DNA from: Shinella sp. XGS7 | Lineage (GTDB): Bacteria; Pseudomonadota; Gammaproteobacteria; Burkholderiales; Burkholderiaceae_C | Direction of reading: 5' to 3' | Length of the DNA: 64,000 nt | Assembly (NCBI RefSeq): GCF_020535565.1 | Contig: NZ_CP084758.1 | Span: 1,763,501-1,827,500, forward strand | Part shown: piece by piece, positions 31,073-40,253 of the stretch | Numbering within the stretch: position 1 is the first letter of the stretch | Layout of the letters: each line of letters begins with the position of its first letter | The notes under the pieces: generated by a model | Databases searched by the model: none | What the model was told of the DNA's origin: nothing | The model's input: the letters and a program-made list of their open reading frames with translations, nothing else | Program-made: the position numbers and the translations under genes

Positions 31073-31938
31073 GCTGGGACGAACGCCAGCGCGCCATGCT
31101 GGAGGCCATGGGCCTCAAGGTCTGGCGAGCGCCCGAGCCGGTGGCCGCCGCGCCTGTGCTCACCCCCGCGCCCACCCCCGCGCCCACGGAGGCGGCCGTG
31201 ATGGAGCGTCCGGCGTCGCCGCCGCCCGCCCCGGCGTCTGCGCCCCGGGCACCGGCTCCCGCCCCCGCCCCCGCCCCGGCGCCGCGCGCCGTGGCCGAGT
31301 TGCTGGCTCCGGGCGAGGGCCTGCCGCAACGCGCGCCGCGCCCGGGCCTGGAGCGCATCGCCGCCATGGACTGGCCGCAGCTGCGCGAGGCCGTGGCGGA
31401 CTGCCGGGCCTGCCAGCTCTGCGAGGGGCGCAAGCACACCGTCTTCGGCGTGGGCCATGAGCGTGCGCACTGGATGATCGTGGGCGAGGCCCCCGGCCAG
31501 CAGGAAGACCAGCAGGGCGAGCCCTTTGTGGGCCAGGCCGGCAAGCTGCTGGACAGCATGCTGCGCGCCCTGGGCCTCTCCCGCGCCGAAGGGCCGCCGG
31601 AGCGCCAGGTCTTCATCGCCAACACCCTCAAGTGCCGGCCGCCGGGCAACCGCAACCCCGAGCCGGAGGAGCTGGCCCAGTGCGAGCCCTTCCTGCAGCG
31701 CCAGATCGCCCTGGTGCAGCCGCGCATCATCCTGGCCATGGGTCGCTTTGCCGTGCAGTCCCTGCTGCGCAGCAACGAGCCCATCGGCCGTCTGCGCGGC
31801 CGGGTGCATGAGTACCAGGGCGTGCCCCTGGTCGTGACCTACCACCCGGCCTATCTGCTGCGCAATCTGGTGGACAAGGCCCGTGCCTGGGAGGACCTGT
31901 GCCTGGCCCAGGACACGCTGGAGCGCCGCGGCTCATGA
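31069..31938 (+). CDS. Family 4-like uracil-DNA glycosylase with Pro/Ala linker
   Basis: This DNA-repair enzyme removes uracil from DNA and should carry a [4Fe-4S] cluster. The C-terminal about 190 of 289 residues carry the family 4 motifs: GEAPGQQEDQQGEPFVGQAG (motif A), cluster-type Cys pairs (CRACQLC, KCRPPGNRNP, QCEPFL) and HPAYLLRN (motif B). The first about 95 residues are a low-complexity Pro/Ala linker after a short conserved start (MSWDERQRAMLEAMGLKVW). The linker may tether another protein. It sits inside the tsaB-rimI chain. Confidence 0.92.
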   Translation: MSWDERQRAMLEAMGLKVWRAPEPVAAAPVLTPAPTPAPTEAAVMERPASPPPAPASAPRAPAPAPAPAPAPRAVAELLAPGEGLPQRAPRPGLERIAAMDWPQLREAVADCRACQLCEGRKHTVFGVGHERAHWMIVGEAPGQQEDQQGEPFVGQAGKLLDSMLRALGLSRAEGPPERQVFIANTLKCRPPGNRNPEPEELAQCEPFLQRQIALVQPRIILAMGRFAVQSLLRSNEPIGRLRGRVHEYQGVPLVVTYHPAYLLRNLVDKARAWEDLCLAQDTLERRGS

Positions 31939-34358
31939 ACGCCCGGCCCGAGCCGCTTGCCACCGGCCTGGGCGAGGCCTGGGCCCTGCTGCCCTGCGCC
32001 GCCGCCCTGGTGGACCGCGAGGGGCGTCTGCTGCAGTCCAACCCTGGCTTCCAGACCCTGAGCCGCGGTGAGGCCGATTGGGGCTGGCTGGCGCCCGCGG
32101 CCCGCGAGGCGCTGCTGGCCCACTGGGCCCGGGGCCCCGAGGGCGAGATCGCGCTGGAACTGGCCGAGGCCGATGGCCGGGGCTGGCGCCTGTGCCAGAC
32201 GCGCTGGGATGCCGGCCTGGGTGCCCACATCAGCCTCTGGCTGGACATCGGCGCGCGCCAGCGCCAGATGCTGCAGGCCATGGAGCAGGTCTCGCAGTTC
32301 CGACTGCTGGCCGACCATGTGCCCACCCTGATCGCGCTCTACGAGGCGCGCAGCTACCGCTGCCTCTTTGCCAACCGCGGCTATGCGCGCACCTTCGGCC
32401 TGACCGAGCAGAGCATCCTGGGCAAGACCTTCACCGAGATCATCGGTGAGCAGGCGGCCGACTTTGTGGGGCCCATCGTCTACGAGGTGGAGCGCAGCGG
32501 CAAGCCCGGCTTCTACGAGCGCAAGCTGAGCGGGCCCGATGGTCAGCCGCGCTGGATCGAGGCCCATGTGATCCCGCATCTGGACGCCGCGGGCGTGGTG
32601 CAGGCCGCCTTTGTGCAGATCGTGGACATCACCCGCCACCGCCTGGCCGAGGCCGCGGTGCGCGACTCGGAGCTGCGCCTGCAGAAATTCATGCAGGCCT
32701 CGGCCGAGGGCATCCTCTTCCACGTCGACGGTCTGATCGCCGATGCCAACCCGGCCCTGTGCGAGCTGGTGGGCTACAGCCTGGACGAGCTGCGCGGCCG
32801 GCCGGCCCTGGACTTCGTGGCCATCGAGGAAGTGGGCAAGGTGCGCCAGCTGATGCAGGCCGGCGCCGAGCTGCGCTATGAATCGGCCGTGCTGCATCGC
32901 GATGGCGAGCGCATCCCCGTGGAGCTGATCGTGCGCAGCATGACGCGCGGCGGCGAGCTGCAGCGCATGGCCATCGTGCGCGACATCCGCGACCGCATCG
33001 CCGCCCAGCAGCGCATCCACCACCTGGCCCATCACGATTCGCTCACCCAGCTGCTCAACCGCGCGGCCTTCATGGAGCGCCTGGGCCCGGCCCTGGCGCG
33101 CGCCCAGCAGCGCGGCCACCAGCTGGCCCTGCTCTTCATCGACCTGGACAACTTCAAGCGCGTCAACGATTCCCTGGGCCATCTGGAGGGCGACAAGGTG
33201 CTCTCCACCGTGGCCGAGCGCATCCGCAACTGCCTGCGCACCACCGATCTGGTGGCCCGTTTCGGCGGTGACGAGTTCGTGGTCCTGCTCAACGATGTGC
33301 ACCAGCAGGACGATGTGATGGTGGTGCTGATGGCCCTGCTCTCGGTGGTGGAGGTGCCGGTTCGTGCCGACGGGCGCGACCTCTCGGTCACACCCTCCAT
33401 CGGCGTGGCCATGTACCCGCGTGACGGCGAGCGCGCCGAAGACCTGATCCAGCACGCGGACACCGCCATGTACCTGGCCAAGGCGCGTGGGCGCGCCAGC
33501 TACCAGTTCTTTGAGCCCGAGATGGCCAGCCAGGCCTATGCCGATCTGGTGCTGGAGGCCGAGCTGGCCGAGGCCCTGACGCACGACCAGTTCCGCCTGC
33601 ACTACCAGCCCCAGGTGGATGCGCGCGACGGTCGCCTGGTGGGCGCCGAGGCCCTGCTGCGCTGGCAGCATCCGCAGCGCGGCCTGCTCAGCCCCGATGC
33701 CTTCATCGAGGTGGCCGAGCGCCACCGCCTGATGGTGCCCCTGGGCGAGTGGGTGATGCGCGAGGCGGTGCGCCAGAGCAAGCTCTGGCACGAGAGCGGC
33801 ATCGCGCCCGTGCCCATCGCCGTCAATCTCTCCAGCATGCAGTTCCGCCTGGACCGCTTTGCCGACACGGTGCGCGAGGTGCTGGCCGAGGCCGGCGCGC
33901 CCGGCGGCTGGCTGGAGCTGGAGCTCACCGAGCGCATGCTGGTGGACGATCTGGACAGCGCGCCCGCCACCCTGGCCGCGCTGCGGGCCATGGGCCTGAA
34001 GATCTCGGTGGACGATTTCGGCACCGGCTACACGGCCCTGGCCCATCTCACCGAGCTGCCCCTGGACAAGCTCAAGGTGGACCAGGGTTTTGTGGCCAAG
34101 CTGCCGCAGGACGCCGGTGCCCTGGCCATCACCCGCGCCATCGTGCGCATGGCCAAGGACCTGGGCCTGCGCGTCAGCGCCGAAGGTGTACGCAACGAGG
34201 CGCAACGCGCCTTGCTGGCCGAGTGGGGCTGCGACGATCTGCAGGGCGATCTGGTGGGCAACTCCATGGCCGCGCCCGAGTTCGAGGCCTGGCTGCGCCG
34301 CGCGCCCACCCATCTGGCACCTCTGGCCCCGCTGCCGCCCCTGGCGAGCCGGGGCTGA
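31935..34358 (+). CDS. PAS/GGDEF/EAL cyclic-di-GMP protein
   Basis: This is an 807-residue cytosolic signalling protein with a PAS-like N-terminus (about 20-100), two clearer PAS domains (about 120-240 and 250-360), GGDEF (about 365-535) and EAL (about 550-800). The GGDEF signature RFGGDEFVVLL (about 443) and the EAL motif AEALLRW (about 570) with DDFGTGY (about 692) are all intact, so both synthesis and breakdown of c-di-GMP are possible; in such hybrids EAL activity often dominates. No signal peptide or membrane helix is visible. It overlaps the glycosylase gene by 4 bases, so it shares a transcript with t6A, ribosome and DNA-repair genes. Confidence 0.93.
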   Translation: MNARPEPLATGLGEAWALLPCAAALVDREGRLLQSNPGFQTLSRGEADWGWLAPAAREALLAHWARGPEGEIALELAEADGRGWRLCQTRWDAGLGAHISLWLDIGARQRQMLQAMEQVSQFRLLADHVPTLIALYEARSYRCLFANRGYARTFGLTEQSILGKTFTEIIGEQAADFVGPIVYEVERSGKPGFYERKLSGPDGQPRWIEAHVIPHLDAAGVVQAAFVQIVDITRHRLAEAAVRDSELRLQKFMQASAEGILFHVDGLIADANPALCELVGYSLDELRGRPALDFVAIEEVGKVRQLMQAGAELRYESAVLHRDGERIPVELIVRSMTRGGELQRMAIVRDIRDRIAAQQRIHHLAHHDSLTQLLNRAAFMERLGPALARAQQRGHQLALLFIDLDNFKRVNDSLGHLEGDKVLSTVAERIRNCLRTTDLVARFGGDEFVVLLNDVHQQDDVMVVLMALLSVVEVPVRADGRDLSVTPSIGVAMYPRDGERAEDLIQHADTAMYLAKARGRASYQFFEPEMASQAYADLVLEAELAEALTHDQFRLHYQPQVDARDGRLVGAEALLRWQHPQRGLLSPDAFIEVAERHRLMVPLGEWVMREAVRQSKLWHESGIAPVPIAVNLSSMQFRLDRFADTVREVLAEAGAPGGWLELELTERMLVDDLDSAPATLAALRAMGLKISVDDFGTGYTALAHLTELPLDKLKVDQGFVAKLPQDAGALAITRAIVRMAKDLGLRVSAEGVRNEAQRALLAEWGCDDLQGDLVGNSMAAPEFEAWLRRAPTHLAPLAPLPPLASRG

Positions 34359-34405
34359 GCCGCAGACCGGCTTTTCTGTCGGCCGCCCCGCGGCCACTTC
34401 CTACA

Positions 34406-35500
34406 ATGCCCTCGATGGATTTGCAGACCCTGATTCGCCAGACCCTCGCCGATGCCGGCGGCTGGATCGGCTTCGACCGCTTCATGGAACTGGCCCTGTA
34501 CGCGCCGGGTCTGGGCTATTACAGCGGCGGCCGCAACAAGTTCGGCCTCATGCCTGGCGGCCGGGACGGCTCGGACTTCGTCACCGCGCCCGAGATGTCG
34601 CCGCTCTTCGGCCGGGCCCTGGCCTGCCAGCTGGCCCAGGCCCTGGAGGCCACCGGCACCGACACCCTGATCGAATTCGGCGCCGGCAGCGGCGCCCTGG
34701 CGGCCCAGATCCTGGAGGTGCTGGGCGAGCGCCTGCAGCGCTACCAGATCGTGGATCTCTCGGGTTCCCTGCGCGCGCGTCAGCAGCAGCGCCTGGCCGC
34801 CTGGGGTGACAAGGTGCAGTGGCTGGACGCCCTGCCCGAGCGCTTCGAGGGCGTGGTGCTGGGCAATGAGCTGCTGGACGCCATGCCGGTGCAGCTCATC
34901 CATTTCGACGGCCAGCAGTGGCAGGAGCGCGGCGTGGTCTGGGACGAGGGCCAGGGGGGCTTTGCCTGGGCCGACCGCGCCAGCGATCTGCAACCGCCGC
35001 TGGACGAGCCCGTGGACTTCGTGCCCGGCACCGTGACCGAGCTCCACGCCCAGGGCGAGGCCTTCATCCGCACCCTGGCCGAGCGGCTCACGCGCGGCGC
35101 CATCTTCCTGATCGACTACGGTTTCCCGGCCGCCGAGTACTACCACCCGCAGCGCCTGGGCGGCACCCTGATGTGCCACCACGAGCACCGCGCCGATCCC
35201 GACCCCCTGGTGCTGGTGGGCGAGAAGGACATCACCGCCCATGTGAACTTCAGCGGCATCGCGCTCACCGGCCAGGACGCCGGCCTGATGGTGCTGGGCT
35301 ACACCAGCCAGGCCAACTTCCTGATCAACTGCGGTCTGGTGGACCTGCTGTGCACCAGCGATCTGGCCGGCCGCACCATGGCGCACCGCCTGATCACCGA
35401 GCACGAGATGGGCGAGCTCTTCAAGGTGGTGGGCTTCGCCGTGGGCGAGGGCTTCGACGCCCTGGGTTTCGCGGCGGGGGACCGCTCGCACATGCTCTGA
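34406..35500 (+). CDS. SAM-dependent methyltransferase, MidA/NDUFAF7 family
   Basis: This 364-residue protein of COG1565 starts MPSMDLQTLIRQTL. It carries FMELALYAPGLGYYSGG, the SAM-binding glycine loop IEFGAGSGALAAQI, and GNELLDAMPV. The mitochondrial member NDUFAF7 methylates an Arg of a complex I subunit; the bacterial role is inferred by homology only. It begins about 47 bases after the c-di-GMP gene and converges on cca. Confidence 0.9.
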   Translation: MPSMDLQTLIRQTLADAGGWIGFDRFMELALYAPGLGYYSGGRNKFGLMPGGRDGSDFVTAPEMSPLFGRALACQLAQALEATGTDTLIEFGAGSGALAAQILEVLGERLQRYQIVDLSGSLRARQQQRLAAWGDKVQWLDALPERFEGVVLGNELLDAMPVQLIHFDGQQWQERGVVWDEGQGGFAWADRASDLQPPLDEPVDFVPGTVTELHAQGEAFIRTLAERLTRGAIFLIDYGFPAAEYYHPQRLGGTLMCHHEHRADPDPLVLVGEKDITAHVNFSGIALTGQDAGLMVLGYTSQANFLINCGLVDLLCTSDLAGRTMAHRLITEHEMGELFKVVGFAVGEGFDALGFAAGDRSHML

Positions 35501-35519
35501 GCGGCTCGCCCGCGCGGCT

Positions 35520-36743
35520 TCAGTCGGGCAGGGCGTGCAGCGTCTGCAGCCGCGCCGCCTGCACCGCCCGGCCGATGTCCGGGCCGGTCTTGCCGGCGGC
35601 CAGGGCGGCGGCGCTCACGGCGCCCAGGTCCAGGGCCTGCAGGGCCCGCAGATCGCGCAGCAGGCGCGGGCGCTGCGGGTAGTCGCGCTCTTCCAGGCCC
35701 AGGCGACCGCGCGCATCGCACTCACAGGCCAGCAGCAGCTGCTCGAAGCGTTCGGGCCGGCGCCAGGCATCGCAGCGCTCCATCAGGCGCAGCCGGGCCT
35801 CGGGGCCGAAGCCGCCGCTCTGGTGCACATGGGTGTGCTCGCGCGCCATCAGCTCGGCCAGCTCGCGGCAGTCGGCACTCACCCGCCAGCGCTCGCTCAG
35901 GCCCCGGGCCAGCGGCACGCCGCGGCCCTCGTGGCCGATATGGCGGGGCAGGGCCTCGGCCGGGGTCAGGCCCTTGCCCAGATCGTGGCAGAGGCAGGCA
36001 TAGCGCACCGGCAGCGGGGCGCCCAGGCGCTGGCACTGGTCCAGCACCATCATCAGGTGCACGCCCGTATCGATCTCCGGGTGGTGGGTCTCAGGCTGGG
36101 GCACACCGAAGAGGCGCTCGATCTCCGGCGCCAGCCGCGCCAGCGCACCGACCTCGCGCAGCAGCTCGAACATGCGGGAGGGCCGTGCCTCCATCAGGCC
36201 GCGGCTGATCTCCTGCCACACGCGCTCCGCCACCAGGGCGTCCACCTCGCCGGCCACCACCATCTGCCGCATCAGGTCCAGGGTCTCGGGCGCCACCCTG
36301 AAGTCCTGGAAACGGGCGGCAAAGCGGGCCAGACGCAGGATGCGCACCGGGTCTTCCGCAAAGGCCGGAGAGACATGGCGCAGCACCCCGGCACGCAGAT
36401 CGCGCTCACCGCCATAGGGGTCGTGCAGCTGGCCCGCCTCGTCGCGGGCCATGGCATTGATGGTGAGGTCGCGCCGGGCCAGGTCCTGCTCCAGCGTCAC
36501 ATCGGGCGCGGCGTGGAAGGCAAAGCCGTGATAGCCCGGCGCGGTCTTGCGCTCGGTGCGGGCCAGGGCGTATTCCTCATGGGTTTGCGGGTGCAGAAAC
36601 ACCGGAAAGTCCTTGCCCACGGGCTGGTAGCCCAGGGCCAGCAACTGCTCGGGGCTGGCGCCCACCACCACCCAGTCGCGGTCCGAGGATGGCCGCCCCA
36701 GCAGCGCGTCCCGCACGCTGCCCCCCACGCAATAGATCTTCAT
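35520..36743 (-). CDS. cca: Multifunctional CCA tRNA nucleotidyltransferase
   Basis: The enzyme adds or repairs the CCA end of tRNAs. The 407-residue protein starts [16 protein letters not shown]. The polymerase head has the catalytic Asp pair in DRDWVVVG, the motif [26 protein letters not shown], and a C-terminal HD phosphohydrolase domain ([10 protein letters not shown], about 240). This is the multifunctional form of beta- and gammaproteobacteria. The ATG at 36743 matches the family start; the frame upstream is open but not conserved. It diverges from the PEP-CTERM gene. Confidence 0.95.
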   Translation of the reverse strand: MKIYCVGGSVRDALLGRPSSDRDWVVVGASPEQLLALGYQPVGKDFPVFLHPQTHEEYALARTERKTAPGYHGFAFHAAPDVTLEQDLARRDLTINAMARDEAGQLHDPYGGERDLRAGVLRHVSPAFAEDPVRILRLARFAARFQDFRVAPETLDLMRQMVVAGEVDALVAERVWQEISRGLMEARPSRMFELLREVGALARLAPEIERLFGVPQPETHHPEIDTGVHLMMVLDQCQRLGAPLPVRYACLCHDLGKGLTPAEALPRHIGHEGRGVPLARGLSERWRVSADCRELAELMAREHTHVHQSGGFGPEARLRLMERCDAWRRPERFEQLLLACECDARGRLGLEERDYPQRPRLLRDLRALQALDLGAVSAAALAAGKTGPDIGRAVQAARLQTLHALPD

Positions 36744-36906
36744 GTGCGCAAGTGTAGAGAGCTGTTCGCTGTGCGCTTGCTGCGCTGCAGCACCCCCGCG
36801 AAGAGGGGGGTGAACTGATCTTGTAAATCGATACAGTACGGGCAAACCCGAATCCAAGCGGGCTATGCGGCCGCCCGGCCGATCTCTTCTAGAGGGAAGT
36901 ACAAGT

Positions 36907-37389
36907 ATGAAAATCAAGTTTGTGGCTGCTGCAGCGGCCGCCCTGCTCAGCGGCGCCGCTTCGGCCGCCACCCTGAGCCCCGTGCAAGTCGGCGCTTCGT
37001 TCAACGACGTGGTCATCGGCACCATTACCGTGGACAGCGCCTCCGATCTGGTGGGCAAGCTGTTCGCGCTGGACAGCGTGGTCGGCAATTTTCTGGGTCA
37101 GCCCATCTCCTTCTCGCTGCAGGAAGTGACCTTCAGCAACACCACCGTGGGCAGCCTGGCTGGTGATCTGGACGCTTCGGCCGCCGGCTTCTCCTTCAAG
37201 AACGTGGCTGCTGGCAGCTATGTGGTGAAGGCTTCCGGCAAGCTGTCGGGCGACGCCCAGATCAAGGGCGTGGGCTTTGTCGGCGCCAACTATGAAGTCA
37301 GCGCCGTGCCGGAACCCGAGACCTATGCCCTGATGCTGGCCGGTCTGGGCGCCGTGGGCTTCGTGGCTCGCCGTCGCCAGCCGCGCTGA
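36907..37389 (+). CDS. Short PEP-CTERM sorted protein (FxDxF-like)
   Basis: This 160-residue secreted protein has a signal peptide ending near GAASA (about 20), a Gly/Ser/Val-rich beta-type body, and a C-terminal PEP-CTERM signal: [15 protein letters not shown], then a hydrophobic stretch, then RRRQPR. Such proteins are recognised by exosortase/archaeosortase-type enzymes encoded elsewhere and linked to exopolysaccharide. The ATG at 36907 has an upstream AGAGGGAAG Shine-Dalgarno-like run. It is followed by a strong terminator. Confidence 0.9.
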   Translation: MKIKFVAAAAAALLSGAASAATLSPVQVGASFNDVVIGTITVDSASDLVGKLFALDSVVGNFLGQPISFSLQEVTFSNTTVGSLAGDLDASAAGFSFKNVAAGSYVVKASGKLSGDAQIKGVGFVGANYEVSAVPEPETYALMLAGLGAVGFVARRRQPR

Positions 37390-37432
37390 GCGCTGCCAGC
37401 GGGCGGCCCGACCGCCCTCTTTGGCCAATGAA

Positions 37433-37456
37433 AAAGGGGCGCCTCGGCGCCCCTTT
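37433..37456. terminator. Intrinsic terminator shared by PEP-CTERM and GST genes
   Basis: AAAGGGGCGC pairs with GCGCCCCTTT around a CTCG loop, with A and T runs on the two sides. It lies between convergent genes and can act in both directions. Confidence 0.8.
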
Positions 37457-37480
37457 GCCATTTCTGATGTGCCCGGCGAC

Positions 37481-38164
37481 TCAGCCGCGGCCGCTGCGAT
37501 AGGGCTCCTCGAAGTCCAGGAAGTCCTGCTCGGCCAGGGCATCGGCGATCCAGTCGCGCACGCCGGGTGCGGCCACCAAGCGCTCCACATAGGCGCGGCT
37601 GGCCTCGGACAGGGGCAGGGCATAGGTGCGCACCCGCATGGCCACCGGGGCGAAATAGGCGTCCGCCGCGCTGAACTCGCCGAAGAGGAAGGGGCCGCCG
37701 GAGCGGGCCAGCTCGCCGCTCCAGATCGCGTCGATGCGCGCCAGATCGGCCAGCAGCTGGCTGCTCTCGGCCTGGTGCTTGGCGCCGATCTCGGGCAGGG
37801 CCGCCTCGATATTCATGGGGCAGAGGTTGCGCAAGGTGGAGAAGCCGGCATGCATCTCGGCGCAGAGGCTGCGGGCGCGGCTGCGTTGGCGCGCGTCGCG
37901 CGGCCAGATGGCCAGCTCGGGGTGGCGCTCGGCAATGTGCTCGGTGATGGCCAGGGTGTCCCAGACCGCGAAGCCATCGTCCTCCACCAGCACCGGCACC
38001 TTGGCCGTGGGCGTGTACACCGCCAGGGCCTGGTAGAAGACCGAGCCCGGCGCAAAGTCGAAGCGCAGCTTGCGCTCCTCGAAGGGAATGCCGAAGGCCT
38101 TGAGCAGCACCCAGGGGCGCATGGACCAGGAGGAGTAGTTCTTGTTGCCGATGATCAGTTGCAT
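37481..38164 (-). CDS. Glutathione S-transferase family protein
   Basis: This 227-residue protein has a thioredoxin-fold N-terminus (LIIGNKNYSSWSMRPWVLL, with a Ser-rich active-site loop, and VPVLVEDDGFAVWDTLAI for glutathione binding) and an all-helical C-terminal domain (about 85-220). This SSWS-type subgroup is common in proteobacteria; the substrate is unknown. It diverges from fecI across an intergenic region with a Fur-like palindrome. Confidence 0.9.
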   Translation of the reverse strand: MQLIIGNKNYSSWSMRPWVLLKAFGIPFEERKLRFDFAPGSVFYQALAVYTPTAKVPVLVEDDGFAVWDTLAITEHIAERHPELAIWPRDARQRSRARSLCAEMHAGFSTLRNLCPMNIEAALPEIGAKHQAESSQLLADLARIDAIWSGELARSGGPFLFGEFSAADAYFAPVAMRVRTYALPLSEASRAYVERLVAAPGVRDWIADALAEQDFLDFEEPYRSGRG

Positions 38165-38292
38165 GGGGCGGGCTTTCGCGGTTCGGATCGCATCAGGGTG
38201 TGAGCCCGCATGCTAAGCGCCGGCGGCCCTGGCCGGGGTGAGCAATCGGCATGGCTTTGATGCGCGGCCGTGATGAGCGCTTGTTTGATAAG

Positions 38293-38309
38293 ATGAGAAG
38301 CATTCTCAT
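38293..38309. promoter_or_regulatory. Putative Fur box upstream of fecI
   Basis: A perfect palindrome ATGAGAA-GCA-TTCTCAT resembles Fur-binding sequences seen before fecI-type sigma genes. It lies 45 bases before the fecI ATG and about 130 bases before the GST start, so Fur with iron would shut off the fecIR-receptor set. The site is read directly; the regulator is inferred. Confidence 0.7.
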
Positions 38310-38353
38310 TTGAAAACCAGCGCCCACCAAGCGGGCCGAAAGCAGGGAGAGTC

Positions 38354-38890
38354 ATGGCGGCCAGCCAGCTGGCGCTCGGCGAGCGCACCCCGGATCTGCA
38401 GCAGCTGTACCGCGAGCACCATGGCTGGCTGCAGGGCTGGCTGCTGCGCCGCCTGGGCCATGCCGGCGATGCGGCCGATCTGGCCCAGGACACCTTCCTG
38501 CGCCTGCTGCTGCGCCCGGCCTCGCGCGGCTTTGGCAGCCCGGGCGAGGCGCGCGCCTATCTGCGCACCGCGGCCGGCGGCCTCTGCGTGGACCTCTGGC
38601 GCCGCCGCGAGCTGGAGCGCGCCTGGCTGGACACCCTGGCCGTGCTGCCCGAGGCCCTGGCGCCCTCGCCCGAGCAGCAGGCCCTGGTGATCGAGGCCCT
38701 GATGGAGATTGCCCGCCTGCTGGAGCGTCTGCCGGAGAAGGCGGCGCGCGCCTTTCTGCTGGCTCAGCTGGAAGGCTTGACCTACCGCGAGATCGCGGCC
38801 GAGCTGGGCGTGTCGGAGCGCATGGTCAAGAAGTACATGGCCCAGGCCATGCTGCAGTGCGCCCTGGTGGAGGCGGGCCTGGCGGCCTGA
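38354..38890 (+). CDS. FecI-like ECF sigma factor
   Basis: This 178-residue ECF sigma factor has region 2 (about 15-80; LYREHHGWLQGWLLRRLGH, DAADLAQDTFLRLL) and region 4 (about 115-170; LEGLTYREIAAELGVSERMV helix-turn-helix). With the downstream fecR and TonB receptor genes it forms a cell-surface signalling system: the siderophore-loaded receptor signals through FecR to free the sigma factor. A GGGAGAG Shine-Dalgarno sequence precedes the ATG. It is probably repressed by Fur through the palindrome at 38293. Confidence 0.92.
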   Translation: MAASQLALGERTPDLQQLYREHHGWLQGWLLRRLGHAGDAADLAQDTFLRLLLRPASRGFGSPGEARAYLRTAAGGLCVDLWRRRELERAWLDTLAVLPEALAPSPEQQALVIEALMEIARLLERLPEKAARAFLLAQLEGLTYREIAAELGVSERMVKKYMAQAMLQCALVEAGLAA

Positions 38891-38897
38891 GCCCCGC

Positions 38898-39944
38898 ATG
38901 AGCCGCTCCCTGCCGTCGACCACCGACATGCCAGCCGTGGCCGAGCTGGAGGCCGCCGCCCAGTGGTACGCGCGCCTGCGGGACGAATCGGCCGGCGAGC
39001 CCGAGCGCGCGGCCTGGCGCGCCTGGCTGGCCCAGTCGGCCGGCCATGCCGCAGCCTGGGCGCGCATCGAGGCCGTGAGCCGCCGTTTCGAGCCCCTGCG
39101 CGAGGCCGGCCCGCCCCAGGCCCGGGCCGCCCGCGCCGGGCTGGAGGCGGGTCTGGGCCTGGGACCGGGCATGGGCCCTGGGCGCCCGCGCGCTGCCGAG
39201 CGCCGCCGTGCCCTGGGCGGACTGCTGGGCGTGGGCGGCCTGGGCCTGCTCAGCTGGCTGGGCTGGCGCCAGGGCCCGCTGCCCGAGCTGCTGGCCGCCT
39301 GGCAGGCCGACCAGCACACGGCCCTGGGCGAGCGTCGCGAGCTGGCCCTGGCGGCGGGCTCGCGCCTGTGGCTCAACAGCGTCAGCGCCCTGCAGCTGCA
39401 GCCCCAGGGCCCGCAGCGGCCGCCCCTGCTGCGTCTGCTGGGGGGCGAGCTGCTGGCGCAGCTGCAGCCGCCACCCCTGGGCCAGGGCTGGAAGCTGGAG
39501 AGCGGCCGGGCGCGCCTGCAGACACAGGCGGCGCGCTTCACGCTGCGCCAGCCGCGGCCGGGCGAGCAGGTGTCGCGCCTGGATGTGTTCGAGGGTCGGG
39601 TCTTGCTGCAGGCCGGATCGGAGGCGCCGCGAGCCCTGCAGGCCGGCCAGGCGGCCCGCTTCGACGAGCAGGGCCTGCTGGGTCTGGGCCCGGCCCAGGC
39701 CTGGCGCCAGACCTGGACCAGCGGACGGCTGGTGGCCGAGTCCCTGCCCCTGGGCGAGCTGGTGGCCGAGCTGGCGCGCTACCAGCGCGGCCACATCAGC
39801 CTGGCGCCGGAGCTGGCCGATCTGCCGGTGATGGGCGTCTACCCGCTGGACGCCCCTGCGCAGGCCCTGGACATGCTGGCCCGCCAGCTGCCCCTGCGCG
39901 TGCGGCGCAGCCTGCCTTGGTGGACCACGGTGGAGCCGGCCTAG
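38898..39944 (+). CDS. FecR-like anti-sigma/signal transducer
   Basis: This 348-residue single-pass membrane protein has a cytoplasmic N-terminal DUF4880-type domain (about 15-60; AAAQWYARLRDESAGEPER, AAWARIEAVS), a hydrophobic helix at about 100-122 (ALGGLLGVGGLGLLSWLGW) and a periplasmic FecR domain. The FecR domain spans about 135-345 (GERRELALAAGSRLWLNSVS, DVFEGRVLLQAG, MGVYPLDAPAQALDMLA). It holds the FecI-like sigma until the receptor STN domain signals. It starts 7 bases after the sigma stop. A 463-base gap with inverted repeats separates it from the receptor gene. Confidence 0.92.
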   Translation: MSRSLPSTTDMPAVAELEAAAQWYARLRDESAGEPERAAWRAWLAQSAGHAAAWARIEAVSRRFEPLREAGPPQARAARAGLEAGLGLGPGMGPGRPRAAERRRALGGLLGVGGLGLLSWLGWRQGPLPELLAAWQADQHTALGERRELALAAGSRLWLNSVSALQLQPQGPQRPPLLRLLGGELLAQLQPPPLGQGWKLESGRARLQTQAARFTLRQPRPGEQVSRLDVFEGRVLLQAGSEAPRALQAGQAARFDEQGLLGLGPAQAWRQTWTSGRLVAESLPLGELVAELARYQRGHISLAPELADLPVMGVYPLDAPAQALDMLARQLPLRVRRSLPWWTTVEPA

Positions 39945-39983
39945 GCACGTGCACGTTTCTCGTGGCGTCACGGATGTGCGCAG

Positions 39984-40182
39984 CCGAGGCCAGGGGTGGG
40001 TGCTTCCGCTCATGTCCCCCGCCCTTGACTTCGCTTCAGCACCCACCCCTGCCCTCGGCCGGACTTGGCGCCTGCGACCACGCGCAGGCCACGGCCTTGC
40101 GGATCAGGACGGCAGTGGGCCTCTCGCAGCGAAGTCAAGGAGGAGGCGCCGGCCGCAGGCCGGCGGCGGGGGACATGAGCGG
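39984..40182. repeat. Nested inverted repeats between fecR and the TonB receptor gene
   Basis: Three arms are visible. Arm A: CCGAGGCCAGGGGTGGGTGC(T) at 39984-40004 pairs with 40038-40058 (21 bases, one mismatch). Arm B: CCGCTCATGTCCCCCGCC at 40006-40023 is repeated in reverse complement at 40165-40182 (18 of 18). Arm C: CCTTGACTTCGCT at 40023-40035 pairs with 40128-40140 (13 of 13). An inner hairpin GCCGGCC-GCA-GGCCGGC sits at 40149-40165. The arms are mutually exclusive folds. It could be a REP-like element or an RNA structure; I see no open reading frame that makes sense here. Confidence 0.75.
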
Positions 40183-40253
40183 AGAGAGGCCCGCTGGCGG
40201 CCTGATCTTCGAGCGCTCGCCCCCCGGGTGGTTGCCGCGGCTGTGTCTCCGAG

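Noticed and set aside
31140-31310. Pro/Ala-rich stretch at the start of the uracil-DNA glycosylase as a frameshifted region
   Set aside because: The frame before and after is continuous, and such linkers are common in this family in GC-rich genomes.
31851-34397. A long minus-strand frame antisense to the PAS/GGDEF/EAL gene
   Set aside because: Composition is antisense-type (Gly, His, Gln, Ala runs), no domain is recognisable, and the plus-strand gene has all expected motifs.
36791-36812. CACCCCC/GGGGGTG hairpin before the PEP-CTERM gene as a terminator
   Set aside because: It lies between divergent starts, not after a gene, and has no U run; its role is unclear.
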